From assembly GCF_003345255.1 (NCBI RefSeq), contig NZ_CP029331.1, forward strand, positions 2,976,001-3,040,000: a stretch of 64,000 bases of DNA, in the 5' to 3' direction. Below are positions 28,197 through 38,460 of the stretch, piece by piece. Every line of letters begins with the position of its first letter. The stretch's first letter is position 1. Position numbers and translations under genes: made by a program. Origin of the DNA: Pseudothauera hydrothermalis. Its GTDB lineage: Bacteria; Pseudomonadota; Gammaproteobacteria; Burkholderiales; Rhodocyclaceae. The notes beneath the pieces are model-generated. The model was not told where the DNA came from, ran no database searches, and worked only from the letters and a program-made list of their open reading frames with translations.

Positions 28197-29696
28197 TTAA
28201 GCGCTTTCAAAGCCTCGGCGGTACTGAATCGCCTCGGCCACGTGGGCGGCCGCAATGCGGCTGGCGCCGGCCAGATCGGCTACGGTGCGGGCCACCCGCA
28301 GGATGCGGTGATACGCCCGGGCCGACAGCCGCAGTCGCACAATCGCCTGTCGCAGCAGCGCTGCAGCAGCCTCATCGGGCTGGCAATAGGTCTCGATCTG
28401 GGCTTCGTCGAGTAGGCTGTTGGGCACGCCCTGACGCGCTTGCTGCAGCGCCAGGGCACGGGCGACGCGCTCGCGCACCACGGCGCTGGCTTCGCCAGCC
28501 GGGCGCGCCATCAGCACCTCCTCATCGATGACCGGCACCTCCACCCGCAGGTCGATGCGGTCGAGCAAGGGGCCGGACAAGCGCGCCCGGTAGCGTGCCA
28601 CCTGATCCGGGGTGCACGTACAGCGGCGCACCGGGTGTCCGGCGTAGCCGCAAGGGCATGGATTCAGGGCTGCCACCAATTGGAAGTGCGCCGGGAACAC
28701 CACCCGCCGGCGGGCGCGTGAGATGGTGACGATACCGGTCTCCAGCGGTTCGCGTAGCGCCTCCAATGCACGGCGGTCGAATTCCGGCAGCTCATCCAGA
28801 AACAGCACGCCGTTGTGCGCCAATGAGATTTCGCCTGGGCGTGGATGACTGCCACCGCCGACCAGCGCGGCTACCGAGGCCGAATGATGCGGACAGCGTA
28901 TCGGTCGTTGCCGCCACGAGGCCGGATCGAAGCCTCCGTCGAGCGACTGCAGCGCCGCGCATTCCAACGCCTGGCGCTCGTCGAGCAGCGGCAACAGTCC
29001 GGGCAGGCGGCGCGCCAGCATGGATTTGCCGGTGCCAGGCGGGCCGTACATCAGCAACGAATGCTGTCCGGCGGCGGCCACTTCCAAGGCCCGGCGGGCC
29101 TCGTGCTGTCCTTTGACATCGGCCAGATCCGGCCCGCTAGCGTGCCCAGACACCGCCAGCTCCGCGCGCTGTGGCGTCAGCGCCTGATGGCCGTTCAGAT
29201 GGGCACAAACCTCCAGCAGACTGACCGCCGGCAGCACTTTGGCATGACGGGCGAGCGCGGCCTCGGCGGCATTGGCGGCTGGCACCACCAACGCCCGTCC
29301 GGCTTCGCCCGCCTGCAGGGCGGCGGCCAACGCACCGCGCACCGGGCGCAGCTCACCGGTCAGCGACAACTCGCCGATGAATTCATGATGGGCCAGGGCC
29401 GCACCGTCGACCTGCCGAGAGGCGGCAAGAATGCCGAGCGCGATCGGCAGGTCGAAGCGGCCGCCTTCTTTGGGCAGATCGGCAGGCGCAAGATTGACCG
29501 TGATGCGCCGCTGCGGGTATTCGAACTGCGAGGTGGCAATGGCCGCACGCACCCGTTCGCGCGCTTCGCGCACCTCGGCGTCAGGCAATCCGACCAGCGA
29601 AAAACCCGGCAGGCCGTTGGCCAGATGCGCTTCGACGATGACCTGGGGCGCGCTCATACCGTCCAGAGCGCGCGTGTGGACCAGGGCCAGAGACAT
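28197..29696 (-). CDS. comM: YifB family Mg-chelatase-like AAA ATPase (ComM)
   Basis: A 499-aa protein of the ComM/YifB family, a hexameric helicase that promotes branch migration during natural transformation. It has an N-terminal Lon-like fold (VEAHLANGLPGFSLVGLPD), a central AAA module with GPPGTGKSMLARRLPGLLP and LFLDELPEF, and the C-terminal Mg-chelatase region with a cysteine cluster (NPCPCGYAGHPVRRCTCTP). All motifs are intact. ComM is widespread in non-competent bacteria too, so competence is not implied. Confidence 0.95.
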   Translation of the reverse strand: MSLALVHTRALDGMSAPQVIVEAHLANGLPGFSLVGLPDAEVREARERVRAAIATSQFEYPQRRITVNLAPADLPKEGGRFDLPIALGILAASRQVDGAALAHHEFIGELSLTGELRPVRGALAAALQAGEAGRALVVPAANAAEAALARHAKVLPAVSLLEVCAHLNGHQALTPQRAELAVSGHASGPDLADVKGQHEARRALEVAAAGQHSLLMYGPPGTGKSMLARRLPGLLPLLDERQALECAALQSLDGGFDPASWRQRPIRCPHHSASVAALVGGGSHPRPGEISLAHNGVLFLDELPEFDRRALEALREPLETGIVTISRARRRVVFPAHFQLVAALNPCPCGYAGHPVRRCTCTPDQVARYRARLSGPLLDRIDLRVEVPVIDEEVLMARPAGEASAVVRERVARALALQQARQGVPNSLLDEAQIETYCQPDEAAAALLRQAIVRLRLSARAYHRILRVARTVADLAGASRIAAAHVAEAIQYRRGFESA

Positions 29697-29784
29697 GCAC
29701 GGGGCTCCCTCTTGCAGAAGAGGGCAAGTCTAACCCAAAGTCATCGATAAATGACTAAGGCATGACCTTGGCGGCCAAAACCGA

Positions 29785-30039
29785 TCAGCCTTGGTCGTTA
29801 CGGCCTTCGAGACGGGCTTCGAGCGCGGCAACCCGCGCTTCGAGTTCGGCCAGACGGCGTGTGGCCTGGGCCAGGATTTCACGCTGCACCTCGAACTCTT
29901 CGCGGGTGACCAGATCGAGCTTGGCAAAGGCGCTGCCAAGCAGAGCACGCACATTTTTTTCGATGTCGCGTGCAGGGCTTGCAGCGGCGATTTCGGCGAG
30001 CTTGGCGCCGATGTCGTCGAGGATACGGGGAGTGCTCAT
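29785..30039 (-). CDS. ubiK: Ubiquinone biosynthesis accessory factor UbiK
   Basis: A protein of about 84 aa of the BMFP family. UbiK helps assemble the soluble Ubi complex for aerobic ubiquinone synthesis. The N-terminal half is amphipathic (ILDDIGAKLAEIAAASPARD) and the C-terminal part is a trimeric coiled coil (RRLAELEARVAALEARLEG). The ATG at 30039 starts the conserved MSTPRILDD; a TTG 18 bases upstream would add six residues. It lies 88 bases upstream of comM in the same direction. Confidence 0.9.
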   Translation of the reverse strand: MSTPRILDDIGAKLAEIAAASPARDIEKNVRALLGSAFAKLDLVTREEFEVQREILAQATRRLAELEARVAALEARLEGRNDQG

Positions 30040-30187
30040 GGCCGTTTTCGCTGGCAAAGAGGGGAAACCGCAAGAAGTTTAGCACGCGCCATACAGCGCA
30101 CCGCGCGCGAGCGCGGCAGCGACCCGACGCCCATCAGCCCCGGCCGGGGCCGGAACACACGAACCGCCCTTTTGGTGCCCCCTTTTA

Positions 30188-30211
30188 GGTGCATTGCACC
30201 AAAACGGTGCA
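30188..30211 (+). promoter_or_regulatory. NtrC-type enhancer sites
   Basis: TGCACC-AAAAC-GGTGCA (30195-30211) is a perfect dyad matching the NtrC consensus (TGCACTAAAATGGTGCA). A third half-site, GGTGCA at 30188-30193, overlaps to form a second dyad GGTGCA-T-TGCACC, and GGTGC recurs at 30174. The cluster is about 140 bp upstream of the expected transcription start, a normal enhancer distance for sigma-54 promoters. Confidence 0.85.
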
Positions 30212-30318
30212 TCGCGCCCAAACCGGGCAGACTCGACTGCCTGCAACAAGCCTGTATGGATCCGCAATATGTCCTCATCTATTTGTTAATCCAGCGTTTT
30301 CTGCCCGGGGCGGGAAAC

Positions 30319-30334
30319 TGGCACGGCGTGTGCA
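30319..30334 (+). promoter_or_regulatory. Sigma-54 (RpoN) promoter
   Basis: TGGCACG-GCGT-GTGCA matches the -24/-12 consensus TGGCACG-N4-TTGCW at all but one position, with the invariant GG (30320-30321) and GC (30332-30333) at the required 10-base spacing. Transcription should start near 30344, leaving a leader of about 32 bases before the porin ATG. Confidence 0.88.
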
Positions 30335-30375
30335 TATGCTGCATTGCGAAAAACTGCCTTCCCAAGGAGAAAACC

Positions 30376-31480
<1,105 letters not shown>

Positions 31481-31503
31481 GTCATTACAGGGAGCAGACA
31501 ATC

Positions 31504-32856
31504 ATGAAAAGACTGTTCGCAAGCCTGCTGACGGCCCTGGTCGTCGGTTTCGCGGGCGGCGCTGCCGCGCAGGACGCCCCGGTTGTCGCCGAAGCGGTCG
31601 CAGCCGCCGCCGAAGCGGCCCCGGTGGTGGTCGACAAAGGCGACGTGGCCTGGCTGATGACCGCCACCTTGCTGGTGCTGTTCATGGCCCTGCCCGGCCT
31701 GGCGCTGTTCTATGGCGGCATGGTGCGCGCCAAGAACATGCTGTCGGTGCTGATGCAGGTCATGGTGGTGTTCTCGATGGTCGCCGTGCTGTGGGTGATC
31801 TACGGCTACAGCCTGGCCTTCACCGAATCGAGTCCGTTCATCGGTTCGCTGGACAAGATCTTCCTGTCCGGGGTCACCATCGATTCGCTGGCCGACACTT
31901 TCACCGACAACGTGAAGCTGCCGGAATTCGTCTTCGTCGCCTTCCAGGCCACCTTCGCCGGCCTGACCTGCGCGCTGATCGTGGGCTCGTTTGCCGAGCG
32001 CATGAAGTTTTCCGCGGTGCTGCTGTTCTCGGCGATCTGGTTCACCTTCTGCTATCTGCCGATCGCGCACATGGTGTGGGGTCCGGGCGGCTACCTGCTC
32101 GAAGACGGCGCGCTGGACTTTGCCGGCGGCACCGTGGTGCACATCAACGCCGGCGTGGCGGGCCTGGTGGGCGCCTACATGGTAGGCAAGCGCATCGGCT
32201 TTGGGCGTGAGTCCATGGCGCCGCATTCGCTGACCTTGACCATGGTGGGGGCTTCCATGCTGTGGGTGGGTTGGTTCGGCTTCAACGCCGGCTCCAACCT
32301 GGAAGCCACCTCCGGCGCCGCGCTGGCCTTCATCAACACCCTGGTGGCCACTGCCGCCGCGGTGCTGAGCTGGTCGCTGGGCGAGGCGATGTTCAAGGGC
32401 AAGCCTTCGATGCTGGGTGCGGCCTCGGGCGCGGTGGCCGGCCTGGTGGCCATCACCCCGGCCTGCGGCTCGGTGGGCCCGATGGGCGCGCTGATCCTCG
32501 GCCTGCTCGCCGGCTTCATCTGCCTGTGGGGGGTCAACGGCCTCAAGCGCATGCTGGGCGCGGACGACTCGCTGGACGTGTTCGGCGTGCATGGCGTAGG
32601 CGGCATCCTCGGCGCCATCCTTACCGGGGTGTTTACCGCGCCGATGTTCGGCGGCACCGGCGGCGAGGATTTCTCCATCGCCAGCCAAGTGTGGATCCAG
32701 ACCTGGAGCGTGATCGTGACCATCGTCTGGTCCGCCGTGGTGGCCTTCATCGGCTACAAGATCGCGGATCTGTTCATCGGCCTGCGTGTGCCGGAAGAAG
32801 AGGAACGCGAGGGTCTGGACATTACCGCCCACGGCGAAACCGCCTACCACCACTGA
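31504..32856 (+). CDS. amtB: Ammonium transporter AmtB
   Basis: A 450-aa inner-membrane ammonium channel. The signal peptide (MKRLFASLLTALVVGFAGGA) is followed by 11 helices. Family marks are ALFYGGMVRAKNMLSVLMQ, ADTFTDNVKLPE-type external loop, FAGGTVVHINAGVAGLVGAY with the pore His, and DVFGVHGVGGILGAILTGVF with the second pore His. The ATG at 31504 with AGGGAG upstream was chosen over a GTG overlapping glnK. GlnK should regulate it by direct binding. Confidence 0.97.
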   Translation: MKRLFASLLTALVVGFAGGAAAQDAPVVAEAVAAAAEAAPVVVDKGDVAWLMTATLLVLFMALPGLALFYGGMVRAKNMLSVLMQVMVVFSMVAVLWVIYGYSLAFTESSPFIGSLDKIFLSGVTIDSLADTFTDNVKLPEFVFVAFQATFAGLTCALIVGSFAERMKFSAVLLFSAIWFTFCYLPIAHMVWGPGGYLLEDGALDFAGGTVVHINAGVAGLVGAYMVGKRIGFGRESMAPHSLTLTMVGASMLWVGWFGFNAGSNLEATSGAALAFINTLVATAAAVLSWSLGEAMFKGKPSMLGAASGAVAGLVAITPACGSVGPMGALILGLLAGFICLWGVNGLKRMLGADDSLDVFGVHGVGGILGAILTGVFTAPMFGGTGGEDFSIASQVWIQTWSVIVTIVWSAVVAFIGYKIADLFIGLRVPEEEEREGLDITAHGETAYHH

Positions 32857-32885
32857 GCGGGCCTCTCCTCCCCGCCTGAAGTGGA

Positions 32886-32919
32886 ACGGGCGCCCCCTTC
32901 GCGGGGGCGCCCGTTTTTT
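32886..32919 (+). terminator. Intrinsic terminator after amtB
   Basis: A 12-bp GC-rich stem (ACGGGCGCCCCC with its complement) around TTCGC, followed by six T. It ends the porin-glnK-amtB operon. The opposite strand lacks a matching T-run. Confidence 0.95.
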
Positions 32920-32994
32920 GTGGTCATCCGGCAAGATAACGCGCCATGACCGACGGTCGCGCGGCAGCGCATCCGGCCGAGGCAGGCCAAAGCA

Positions 32995-33870
32995 CTAGCG
33001 GAACACGATGGTCTTGTTGCCGTGCAATAGCACCCGGTCTTCCAGGTGGTAACGCAGGCCGCGGGCGAGCACGGTTTTTTCGATGTCCTTGCCGTAGCGC
33101 ACCATGTCTTCGACCGAATCGGAATGGTCGATGCGGATGACATCCTGCTCGATGATTGGCCCCTGGTCGAGTTCGGCGGTCACGTAATGGCAAGTTGCGC
33201 CGATCAGCTTCACACCCTTGGCCCAAGCCTGGTGATAGGGCTTGGCGCCGACGAAACTGGGCAAAAAGCTGTGATGGATGTTGATGATGCGCCCCGGATA
33301 CGCCGCACACAGTTCGGGCGAAAGAATCTGCATGTAGCGCGCCAACACCATGGTGTCGCCGCGCACTTCCTCGAAAATGCGCTGCACTTCGGCGTAGGCC
33401 GCGGCCTTGTTGTCGGCGGTGACCGGTACATGGTGAAAGGCGATGCCGTGCCACTCGACGAACCCACGGAAATCGTCGTGGTTGGAAATCACGCAGGGAA
33501 TTTCGACATCGAGCTCCTTGGATTGCCAGCGCGCAAGCAAGTCATACAGGCAATGCTCTTGGCGGCTGACCAGGATGACCACGCGCTTTTTGACCGCCGA
33601 GTCGGTGATCTTCCAGTCCATCTGCAACGCTTGGGCCAGCGGGCGGAAGCGCTCGCGGAATTCGGCCAGATGGAAAGGCAATGAATCGGCGCGGATTTCG
33701 ATGCGCATGAAGTAGCGCCCGACCGCCTCGCCGTCACGCGGCGGTTCGGCATGCAGCGCGGTTTCCAGAATCCAGCCTTGGTGCTCGGCAATGAAACCCG
33801 AGACCCGGGCGACGATGCCGACGCGGTCCGGGCAGGAGGCCGACAAGGTGTAGTAGCGGGTGCGATGCAT
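32995..33870 (-). CDS. purU: Formyltetrahydrofolate deformylase PurU
   Basis: A 291-aa cytoplasmic enzyme that hydrolyses 10-formyl-THF to formate and THF, feeding formate to PurT and balancing one-carbon pools. An N-terminal ACT domain (SCPDRVGIVARVSGFIAEH) is followed by the formyl transferase fold with ILSPELCAAYPGRIINIHHS, FLPSFVGAKPYHQA and the active-site Asp segment TAELDQGPIIEQD. The ATG at 33870 lies 8 bases after thrH, so they are co-transcribed. The frame runs further upstream only as a shadow of thrH. Confidence 0.96.
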   Translation of the reverse strand: MHRTRYYTLSASCPDRVGIVARVSGFIAEHQGWILETALHAEPPRDGEAVGRYFMRIEIRADSLPFHLAEFRERFRPLAQALQMDWKITDSAVKKRVVILVSRQEHCLYDLLARWQSKELDVEIPCVISNHDDFRGFVEWHGIAFHHVPVTADNKAAAYAEVQRIFEEVRGDTMVLARYMQILSPELCAAYPGRIINIHHSFLPSFVGAKPYHQAWAKGVKLIGATCHYVTAELDQGPIIEQDVIRIDHSDSVEDMVRYGKDIEKTVLARGLRYHLEDRVLLHGNKTIVFR

Positions 33871-33878
33871 GGCGCAGC

Positions 33879-34490
33879 TCAACCGATGCGGGCAAAGGCT
33901 TGGTCGATGGCGGCGCGCAGCACGGCGTAATCGCGCACCACCGGATACTGCGGGAACTCGCGCACCACATTTTCCGGCGGACGGAACAGGATGCCGCCAT
34001 GCGCTTCGCCCAGCATCGCGGTGTCGTTGTAAGAGTCGCCGGCAGCCACCACCTTGAAGTTCAGCTCCTTGAAGCGGCGTACCGCTTCGCGCTTCTGATC
34101 GGGCATGCGCAAGCGGTAATTCACCAGAATGCCCTCGGCATTGGCTTCCAGGCTGTGGCAAAACAGCGTTGGCCAGCCAAGCTGACGCATCAGCGGGTGG
34201 GCGAACTCGTAGAAAGTGTCTGACAAGATCACCACCTGGTAGCGCTCGCGCAGGCTGTCCAAGAACTCGCGTGCGCCGGCCATCGGCCCCATGCCGGCAA
34301 TCACCTTTTGGATGTCCGGCAGGCCCAGGCCCTTGGCCGCCAGCAGATCCAGGCGGTATTTCATCAACGTATCGTAGTTGGGTTCGTCGCGGGTGGTGCG
34401 ACGCAGTTCCGGAATGCCGGTGCGCTCGGCAAACTCGATCCAGATTTCAGGAACGAGCACGCCTTCGAGGTCAAGACAGACGATCTGCAC
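33879..34490 (-). CDS. thrH: Phosphoserine phosphatase / homoserine phosphotransferase ThrH
   Basis: A 203-aa HAD-superfamily enzyme. The nucleophile motif CLDLEGVLVPEIW carries the glutamate variant of the second position typical of ThrH; VVILSDTFYEF is motif II and VAAGDSYNDTAML is motif IV. ThrH can transfer phosphate from phosphoserine to homoserine or hydrolyse it, linking serine and threonine synthesis. It sits between yheS and purU, same strand. A TAGAAT -10-like box lies about 43 bases upstream. Confidence 0.93.
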   Translation of the reverse strand: MQIVCLDLEGVLVPEIWIEFAERTGIPELRRTTRDEPNYDTLMKYRLDLLAAKGLGLPDIQKVIAGMGPMAGAREFLDSLRERYQVVILSDTFYEFAHPLMRQLGWPTLFCHSLEANAEGILVNYRLRMPDQKREAVRRFKELNFKVVAAGDSYNDTAMLGEAHGGILFRPPENVVREFPQYPVVRDYAVLRAAIDQAFARIG

Positions 34491-34532
34491 AGTAGGGCCT
34501 TTGTCGAACAGAAATGGCGGAAACAGCCGCGC

Positions 34533-34538
34533 ATTCTA
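34533..34538 (-). promoter_or_regulatory. -10 box for thrH-purU
   Basis: TAGAAT on the minus strand in the 97-bp gap between yheS and thrH. The same hexamer recurs before several genes here. A good -35 is not obvious. Confidence 0.4.
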
Positions 34539-34587
34539 TCATCCACGCCAGCGCTCCTCCCCGGCCGGCGCGGTAGGCCATGCGGAT

Positions 34588-36534
34588 TCAGTCGTCGCTC
34601 TCTGCCAAGGCGTCCAGCGCCTCGGCCAGTTCCAGCCAACGCAGTTCGGCCGCTTCGATCTGCGCGGCCAGCTCGGCTTGTCGGCGAGTCAGGGTTTGCA
34701 ACTGGGCCGGGTCCGGGTTGGCGTAGAAGGCCGGGTCGGCCAGACGGGCGTCGAGCAGTTGTTTTTCGCCCTGCCAGGCGGCGAGCTTGCGTTCGAGTTG
34801 TTCGCTTTCCTTGACCAGCGGGCGGCGGGCAGCGAGCCGCGCCTGACGGTCGGCCGCGGCCTGGACACGTTCGGCGCGCCGCGCGGCCTTGTCGGCGGCG
34901 CGGTCAGGGCATTGGGCTGCGGCCGCAGCCTGGGCGCGACGTTCCGCCAGCCAGTCGCAATAATCGTCCAGGTCGCCATCGAAGGGCTGCACCCGGCCGC
35001 CATCGACCAGCAGGAAGCGGTCGCAGGTGGCGCAAAGCAGCGCGCGGTCGTGGGAGACCAGCACCATGCCGCCTTCGTAGTCCTGCAGCGCCAGCGTCAG
35101 CGCATGGCGCATTTCCAGGTCGAGGTGGTTGGTCGGTTCATCCAGCAGCAACAGGTTGGGCCGGCGCCAGATCAGCAGGGCCAGCGCCAGGCGCGACTTC
35201 TCGCCGCCGGAAAAGCTGCCGCAGGGCGCGGTGGCCGGGGTGGCGGTGCCGCCCACACCGTCGCCGCGGAAATCGAAGCCACCAAGGTAGTCGCGCAGGT
35301 CCTGTTCGCGCGCCGCCGGATCGAGGCGCATCATGTGCTGCAGGGGCGATTCATCCGGGCGCAGGGTTTCCAACTGGTGCTGGGCAAAGTAGCCGATGGC
35401 CAGTCCCTTGCCTTCGCAGCGCCGGCCGGCGGCCAGGGCGAGCTGGCCGGCAAGCAGTTTGATCAGTGTGGACTTGCCCGCGCCATTGCGCCCCAGCAGA
35501 CCGATACGCTCGCCGGGGCGCAGGGTGAGCCCGAGGCCGGAAAGAATAGGCTCGTCGCCATAACCCACCGCGCCGTCCTCGATGGCGAGCAATGGGTCGG
35601 GCGCCGGCGGGGCGTCACGGAAACGAAAGGTGAAGGGGGTATCGACATGCGCCGCGGCGACGCGCTCGATGCGTTCCAGCGCCTTGATGCGGCTTTGCGC
35701 CTGGCGCGCCTTGGTGGCTTTGGCGCGGAAGCGGCGGATGTAGTTCTCGATGTGGGCAATCTCGCGCTGCTGCTTGGCAAACAACTGCTGCTGCTGGGCC
35801 AGGCGCTCGGCGCGCTGGCGCTCGAAATCCGAGTAAGCACCGGAATACAGCGTCAGGCGGCGCTGTTCCAGATGGGCGACGTGGCTCACACAGGCGTCGA
35901 GGAACTCGCGGTCGTGGGAGATCAGCAGCAGGGTGCCGCGGTAATCGCGCAGCCACTGTTCCAGCCAGATCACCGCGTCGAGATCGAGGTGGTTGGTGGG
36001 TTCATCCAACAGCAACAAATCGGAGCGGCACATCAGCGCCTGCGCGAGGTTGAGCCGCATCCGCCAGCCGCCGGAAAAATCTGCCACCGGGCGCGCCAGA
36101 TCGGCGGGCAGAAAGCCCAGACCATCGAGCAAGGCAGCCGCGCGGGCGCGCGCGGCGTAGCCGCCGATTTCCTGCAGACGGGCGTGCAATTCGCCAATGC
36201 GTGCGCCATTGGCGGAGTCGTGGTGGGCCTCGAGGCGGGCGAGCTCGTCCTCGATGCGACGCAACTCGGCGTCGCCATCGAGCGTATAGTCCAGTGCCGA
36301 GCGGCTCAGGGCGGGGGTTTCCTGCGCTACATGGGCGATCACCCAGGCGGCCGGCATCTCCAGCTCGCCGCGCTCCGGGTGCAATTGGCCGCGCAGCAAA
36401 GCAAACAGGCTGGACTTGCCGCTGCCATTGGCTCCGGTCAAACCGACCCGCCAGCCGGGGTGGATCTGCAAAGAGGCGTTTTCCACCAAAAGCTTCGCGC
36501 CACGCGCGAGCGACAAATTTCGAAACTGGATCAC
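34588..36534 (-). CDS. yheS: ABC-F family ATPase, YheS-like
   Basis: A 648-aa soluble protein with two ATP-binding cassettes and no membrane domain, as in the ribosome-acting ABC-F family. Cassette 1: GANGSGKSSLFALLRG and DFSGGWRMRLNLAQAL, then [14 protein letters not shown] charged linker follows. Cassette 2: GRNGAGKSTLIKLLAG and SFSGGEKSRLALALL, then [13 protein letters not shown]. The C-terminal 110 residues form a coiled coil. The N-terminus and QETPALSRSALDYTLDGD match YheS. Members modulate translation, often easing stalls. Confidence 0.94.
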   Translation of the reverse strand: MIQFRNLSLARGAKLLVENASLQIHPGWRVGLTGANGSGKSSLFALLRGQLHPERGELEMPAAWVIAHVAQETPALSRSALDYTLDGDAELRRIEDELARLEAHHDSANGARIGELHARLQEIGGYAARARAAALLDGLGFLPADLARPVADFSGGWRMRLNLAQALMCRSDLLLLDEPTNHLDLDAVIWLEQWLRDYRGTLLLISHDREFLDACVSHVAHLEQRRLTLYSGAYSDFERQRAERLAQQQQLFAKQQREIAHIENYIRRFRAKATKARQAQSRIKALERIERVAAAHVDTPFTFRFRDAPPAPDPLLAIEDGAVGYGDEPILSGLGLTLRPGERIGLLGRNGAGKSTLIKLLAGQLALAAGRRCEGKGLAIGYFAQHQLETLRPDESPLQHMMRLDPAAREQDLRDYLGGFDFRGDGVGGTATPATAPCGSFSGGEKSRLALALLIWRRPNLLLLDEPTNHLDLEMRHALTLALQDYEGGMVLVSHDRALLCATCDRFLLVDGGRVQPFDGDLDDYCDWLAERRAQAAAAAQCPDRAADKAARRAERVQAAADRQARLAARRPLVKESEQLERKLAAWQGEKQLLDARLADPAFYANPDPAQLQTLTRRQAELAAQIEAAELRWLELAEALDALAESDD

Positions 36535-36604
36535 GTCAGCGCTTCAATGTGCAAAGGCGTTATTCTACGCATCCATCCCTGCAAGCTTGGAACGCATCCA
36601 GCCG

Positions 36605-37186
36605 ATGCAAAACCCTTATCCGCTCTCAGCGGCCTTCGCCCTCACTTGCCTGCTTGCCGCCGGCGCGCCCGCGCGGGCTGAGTCCGCGGCCGAGCGCCTG
36701 AATGACGAGGCCAAGGCGATCCTACAGGCCGCGGACGCCCGCTTTGCCGCCGATCAGGCGCAGTGCTACGAGCGCTTTCAGGTCAATCGCTGCCTGGACC
36801 AAGCCAAAGAGGCCCGCCTGGAGGCGGTTCGCCGCGCCCGCGCGCTGCAAGCCGAAGCCCGCCGCCTGAAGTTGGCCGAACGCCAACAGCGCGTCGCCGA
36901 ACGGGGTACGCAAGCGGGCGCTGCGGCCATCGAGCCGGCCGCCCCCACCAGCGCGCCGCAGCCAGCCCTGATTGACCCGGCGGCTCAGACCGTGCGCCAA
37001 CAACGCGCTGCCGAGGGCGCCCAGCGACAAGCCGAGGCCGACGCAGCACGCGCGCAAAAGGATGCGGAGCGCGCTGCGCAACGCGCCGAGGCCGAAGCCG
37101 CGGCAGCGAAACGCGCTGAAAAGGCCGCCCGCGATCGCGCCCGGTACGAAGAAAAGATCCGCCGACACGAAGCCCCAAAGCAGTGA
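36605..37186 (+). CDS. Secreted coiled-coil protein of unknown function
   Basis: A 193-aa protein with a signal peptide (hydrophobic stretch FALTCLLAAGAPARA). The mature N-terminus has two cysteines in QCYERFQVNRCLDQAKEAR, which probably form a disulfide in the periplasm. The remainder is a long Ala/Arg/Glu/Gln-rich helix likely to form a coiled coil, with a Pro/Ala hinge near residues 105-125. It is divergent from yheS. No enzyme motif was recognised; a structural or envelope role is a guess. No strong ribosome site precedes the ATG. Confidence 0.75.
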   Translation: MQNPYPLSAAFALTCLLAAGAPARAESAAERLNDEAKAILQAADARFAADQAQCYERFQVNRCLDQAKEARLEAVRRARALQAEARRLKLAERQQRVAERGTQAGAAAIEPAAPTSAPQPALIDPAAQTVRQQRAAEGAQRQAEADAARAQKDAERAAQRAEAEAAAAKRAEKAARDRARYEEKIRRHEAPKQ

Positions 37187-37210
37187 GCGCCCGCCAGGTA
37201 CCGGCGCCGC

Positions 37211-37852
37211 TCAGGCAGAGTCTGCGCTCGGCGGATGTGCAAGCGCCCAGGCCAGCGCATCTTCGAGCCGGTCGTTGCCCCAGAACAATTCCTCACCCAC
37301 CCGAAAACTCGGCGCGCCAAACAGGCCGATCTCCGCCGCGCGCTCGGTTTGCACCCGCAACGCCTGTTTGTTTTGTGGCGTCTCAGCCTGCACCAGAATG
37401 TCATCGACCGGCAAGCCGAGCGCGCCGAGCAGATCGGCGATCACCCGACGGTCGCCGATGTCGCGGTCCTCGGCAAAGTTGGCCTGCATTACCGCACGGG
37501 AAAACGGTGCCACCCAGCCCCCATCCACCCCCACCAGCGCCACCCGCGCGGCCAACAGACCGTTGCGCGGAAACTGGCTGGGCAAGCGGAACGGCAAGCC
37601 GTATTTATCCGCCAGCCGAGCCAGATCGCGCCACATATAGCGCCCTTTGGGCGGATAAATGTTGAACGGCGAATCGTTCCAGCCCAGGGCCATGAACACC
37701 GGCCCGAGCAGGAAGGGCCGCCAGCGCACTTCCACCCCGGCCGCCGCGGCAGCCGCTTCGATACGCATGACCGCAAGATAGGAATAGGTGCTGGCAAACT
37801 CGTACCAGAATTCCAGCCGCGCACCGCTGCGCTGCGTTGTGTGTCCAGACAT
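37211..37852 (-). CDS. 2-hydroxychromene-2-carboxylate isomerase family (DsbA-like fold)
   Basis: A 213-aa protein of the HCCA isomerase/kappa-GST family. The N-terminus LEFWYEFASTYSYLAVMRIE replaces the CXXC of DsbA with a Ser-containing loop, as in isomerases. RWRPFLLGPVFMALGW and the cis-Pro segment FGAPSFRVGEELFWGNDRL also fit. Characterised members use glutathione in naphthalene breakdown; here no catabolic genes are adjacent, so the substrate is open. AGGAGAA precedes the ATG at 37852. Confidence 0.88.
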   Translation of the reverse strand: MSGHTTQRSGARLEFWYEFASTYSYLAVMRIEAAAAAAGVEVRWRPFLLGPVFMALGWNDSPFNIYPPKGRYMWRDLARLADKYGLPFRLPSQFPRNGLLAARVALVGVDGGWVAPFSRAVMQANFAEDRDIGDRRVIADLLGALGLPVDDILVQAETPQNKQALRVQTERAAEIGLFGAPSFRVGEELFWGNDRLEDALAWALAHPPSADSA

Positions 37853-37912
37853 GGTCGTTCTCCTGGTGTTGCGCTGCTCCACGGCGGAGCCTACCACCCA
37901 CGCCGGCAGGCG

Positions 37913-38323
37913 TTATCCGGAATCGCGCGCCGCGCTGCCAACCCCGTATGGGCGTTGGCGGGTATTGCACATTGCAGCAGGCGACGGCAGCCTGACGAGG
38001 CGCCCGGCCAGCGCCCGCGTGACCGCGCTGCCGGTGCGCGGGTCCAGCCAGCCGGCCAACCGTGTCAGCAGGCCGCGGCGTGGCGTCGGGCTCGCGCTGC
38101 GCAAGGTCAACACCGCGCCATGGCGGCTCCCCATCACGACTGCGGTAGGCAGCTCGAGTACGAAAGACTGCCCGGCTTTGAGTACGATGTCACGCTCATC
38201 GCCGTACTGGGTAATCCATACGCAGCCACGAAGACAAATCACTTCGGTTCCAGCCGCATCGCTAATCAGTCGCGGTGCATGGGGCGCGATCTGCCAAGTG
38301 GTGATCTCAGCGTGGGTGTCCAT
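37913..38323 (-). CDS. DUF2917 domain protein
   Basis: A 136-aa protein matching DUF2917, a small family common in betaproteobacteria. The core is ISDAAGTEVICLRGCVWITQ, then YGDERDIVLKAGQSFVLE, a small beta-barrel-like (cupin-like) pattern. A strong GGAGG stands before the ATG at 38323. The C-terminus is Arg/Pro-rich. It is divergent from a LysR gene, a frequent pairing for this family, suggesting regulation by that protein. Function unknown. Confidence 0.85.
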   Translation of the reverse strand: MDTHAEITTWQIAPHAPRLISDAAGTEVICLRGCVWITQYGDERDIVLKAGQSFVLELPTAVVMGSRHGAVLTLRSASPTPRRGLLTRLAGWLDPRTGSAVTRALAGRLVRLPSPAAMCNTRQRPYGVGSAARDSG

Positions 38324-38460
38324 GGTCAGACCTCCTCTGTCGAACAGGGGCGCCGCCGTGGCCGGAAAGCGGCCCGGACCGATTGCCCTTGCATGCAGTA
38401 TCGTCATCCACTACGCTGCCAACAAACGGTCTTTTTTCATTCAATGGATGCGTTTAATGC

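Larger units (their letters stand above)
30040..30375 (+). other. 336-bp intergenic region before the porin-glnK-amtB operon
   Basis: This is the longest gene-free stretch outside the CRISPR locus. It holds the NtrC-type sites and the sigma-54 promoter listed separately, plus an AT-rich segment near 30274-30291 between them that could aid DNA bending. The part before about 30165 shows no gene or clear signal; short reading frames there are shadows. Confidence 0.6.

Noticed and set aside
33871-34161. N-terminal extension of purU
   Set aside because: The upstream 97 codons are thrH sequence in another frame; the conserved ACT domain begins at the ATG at 33870.
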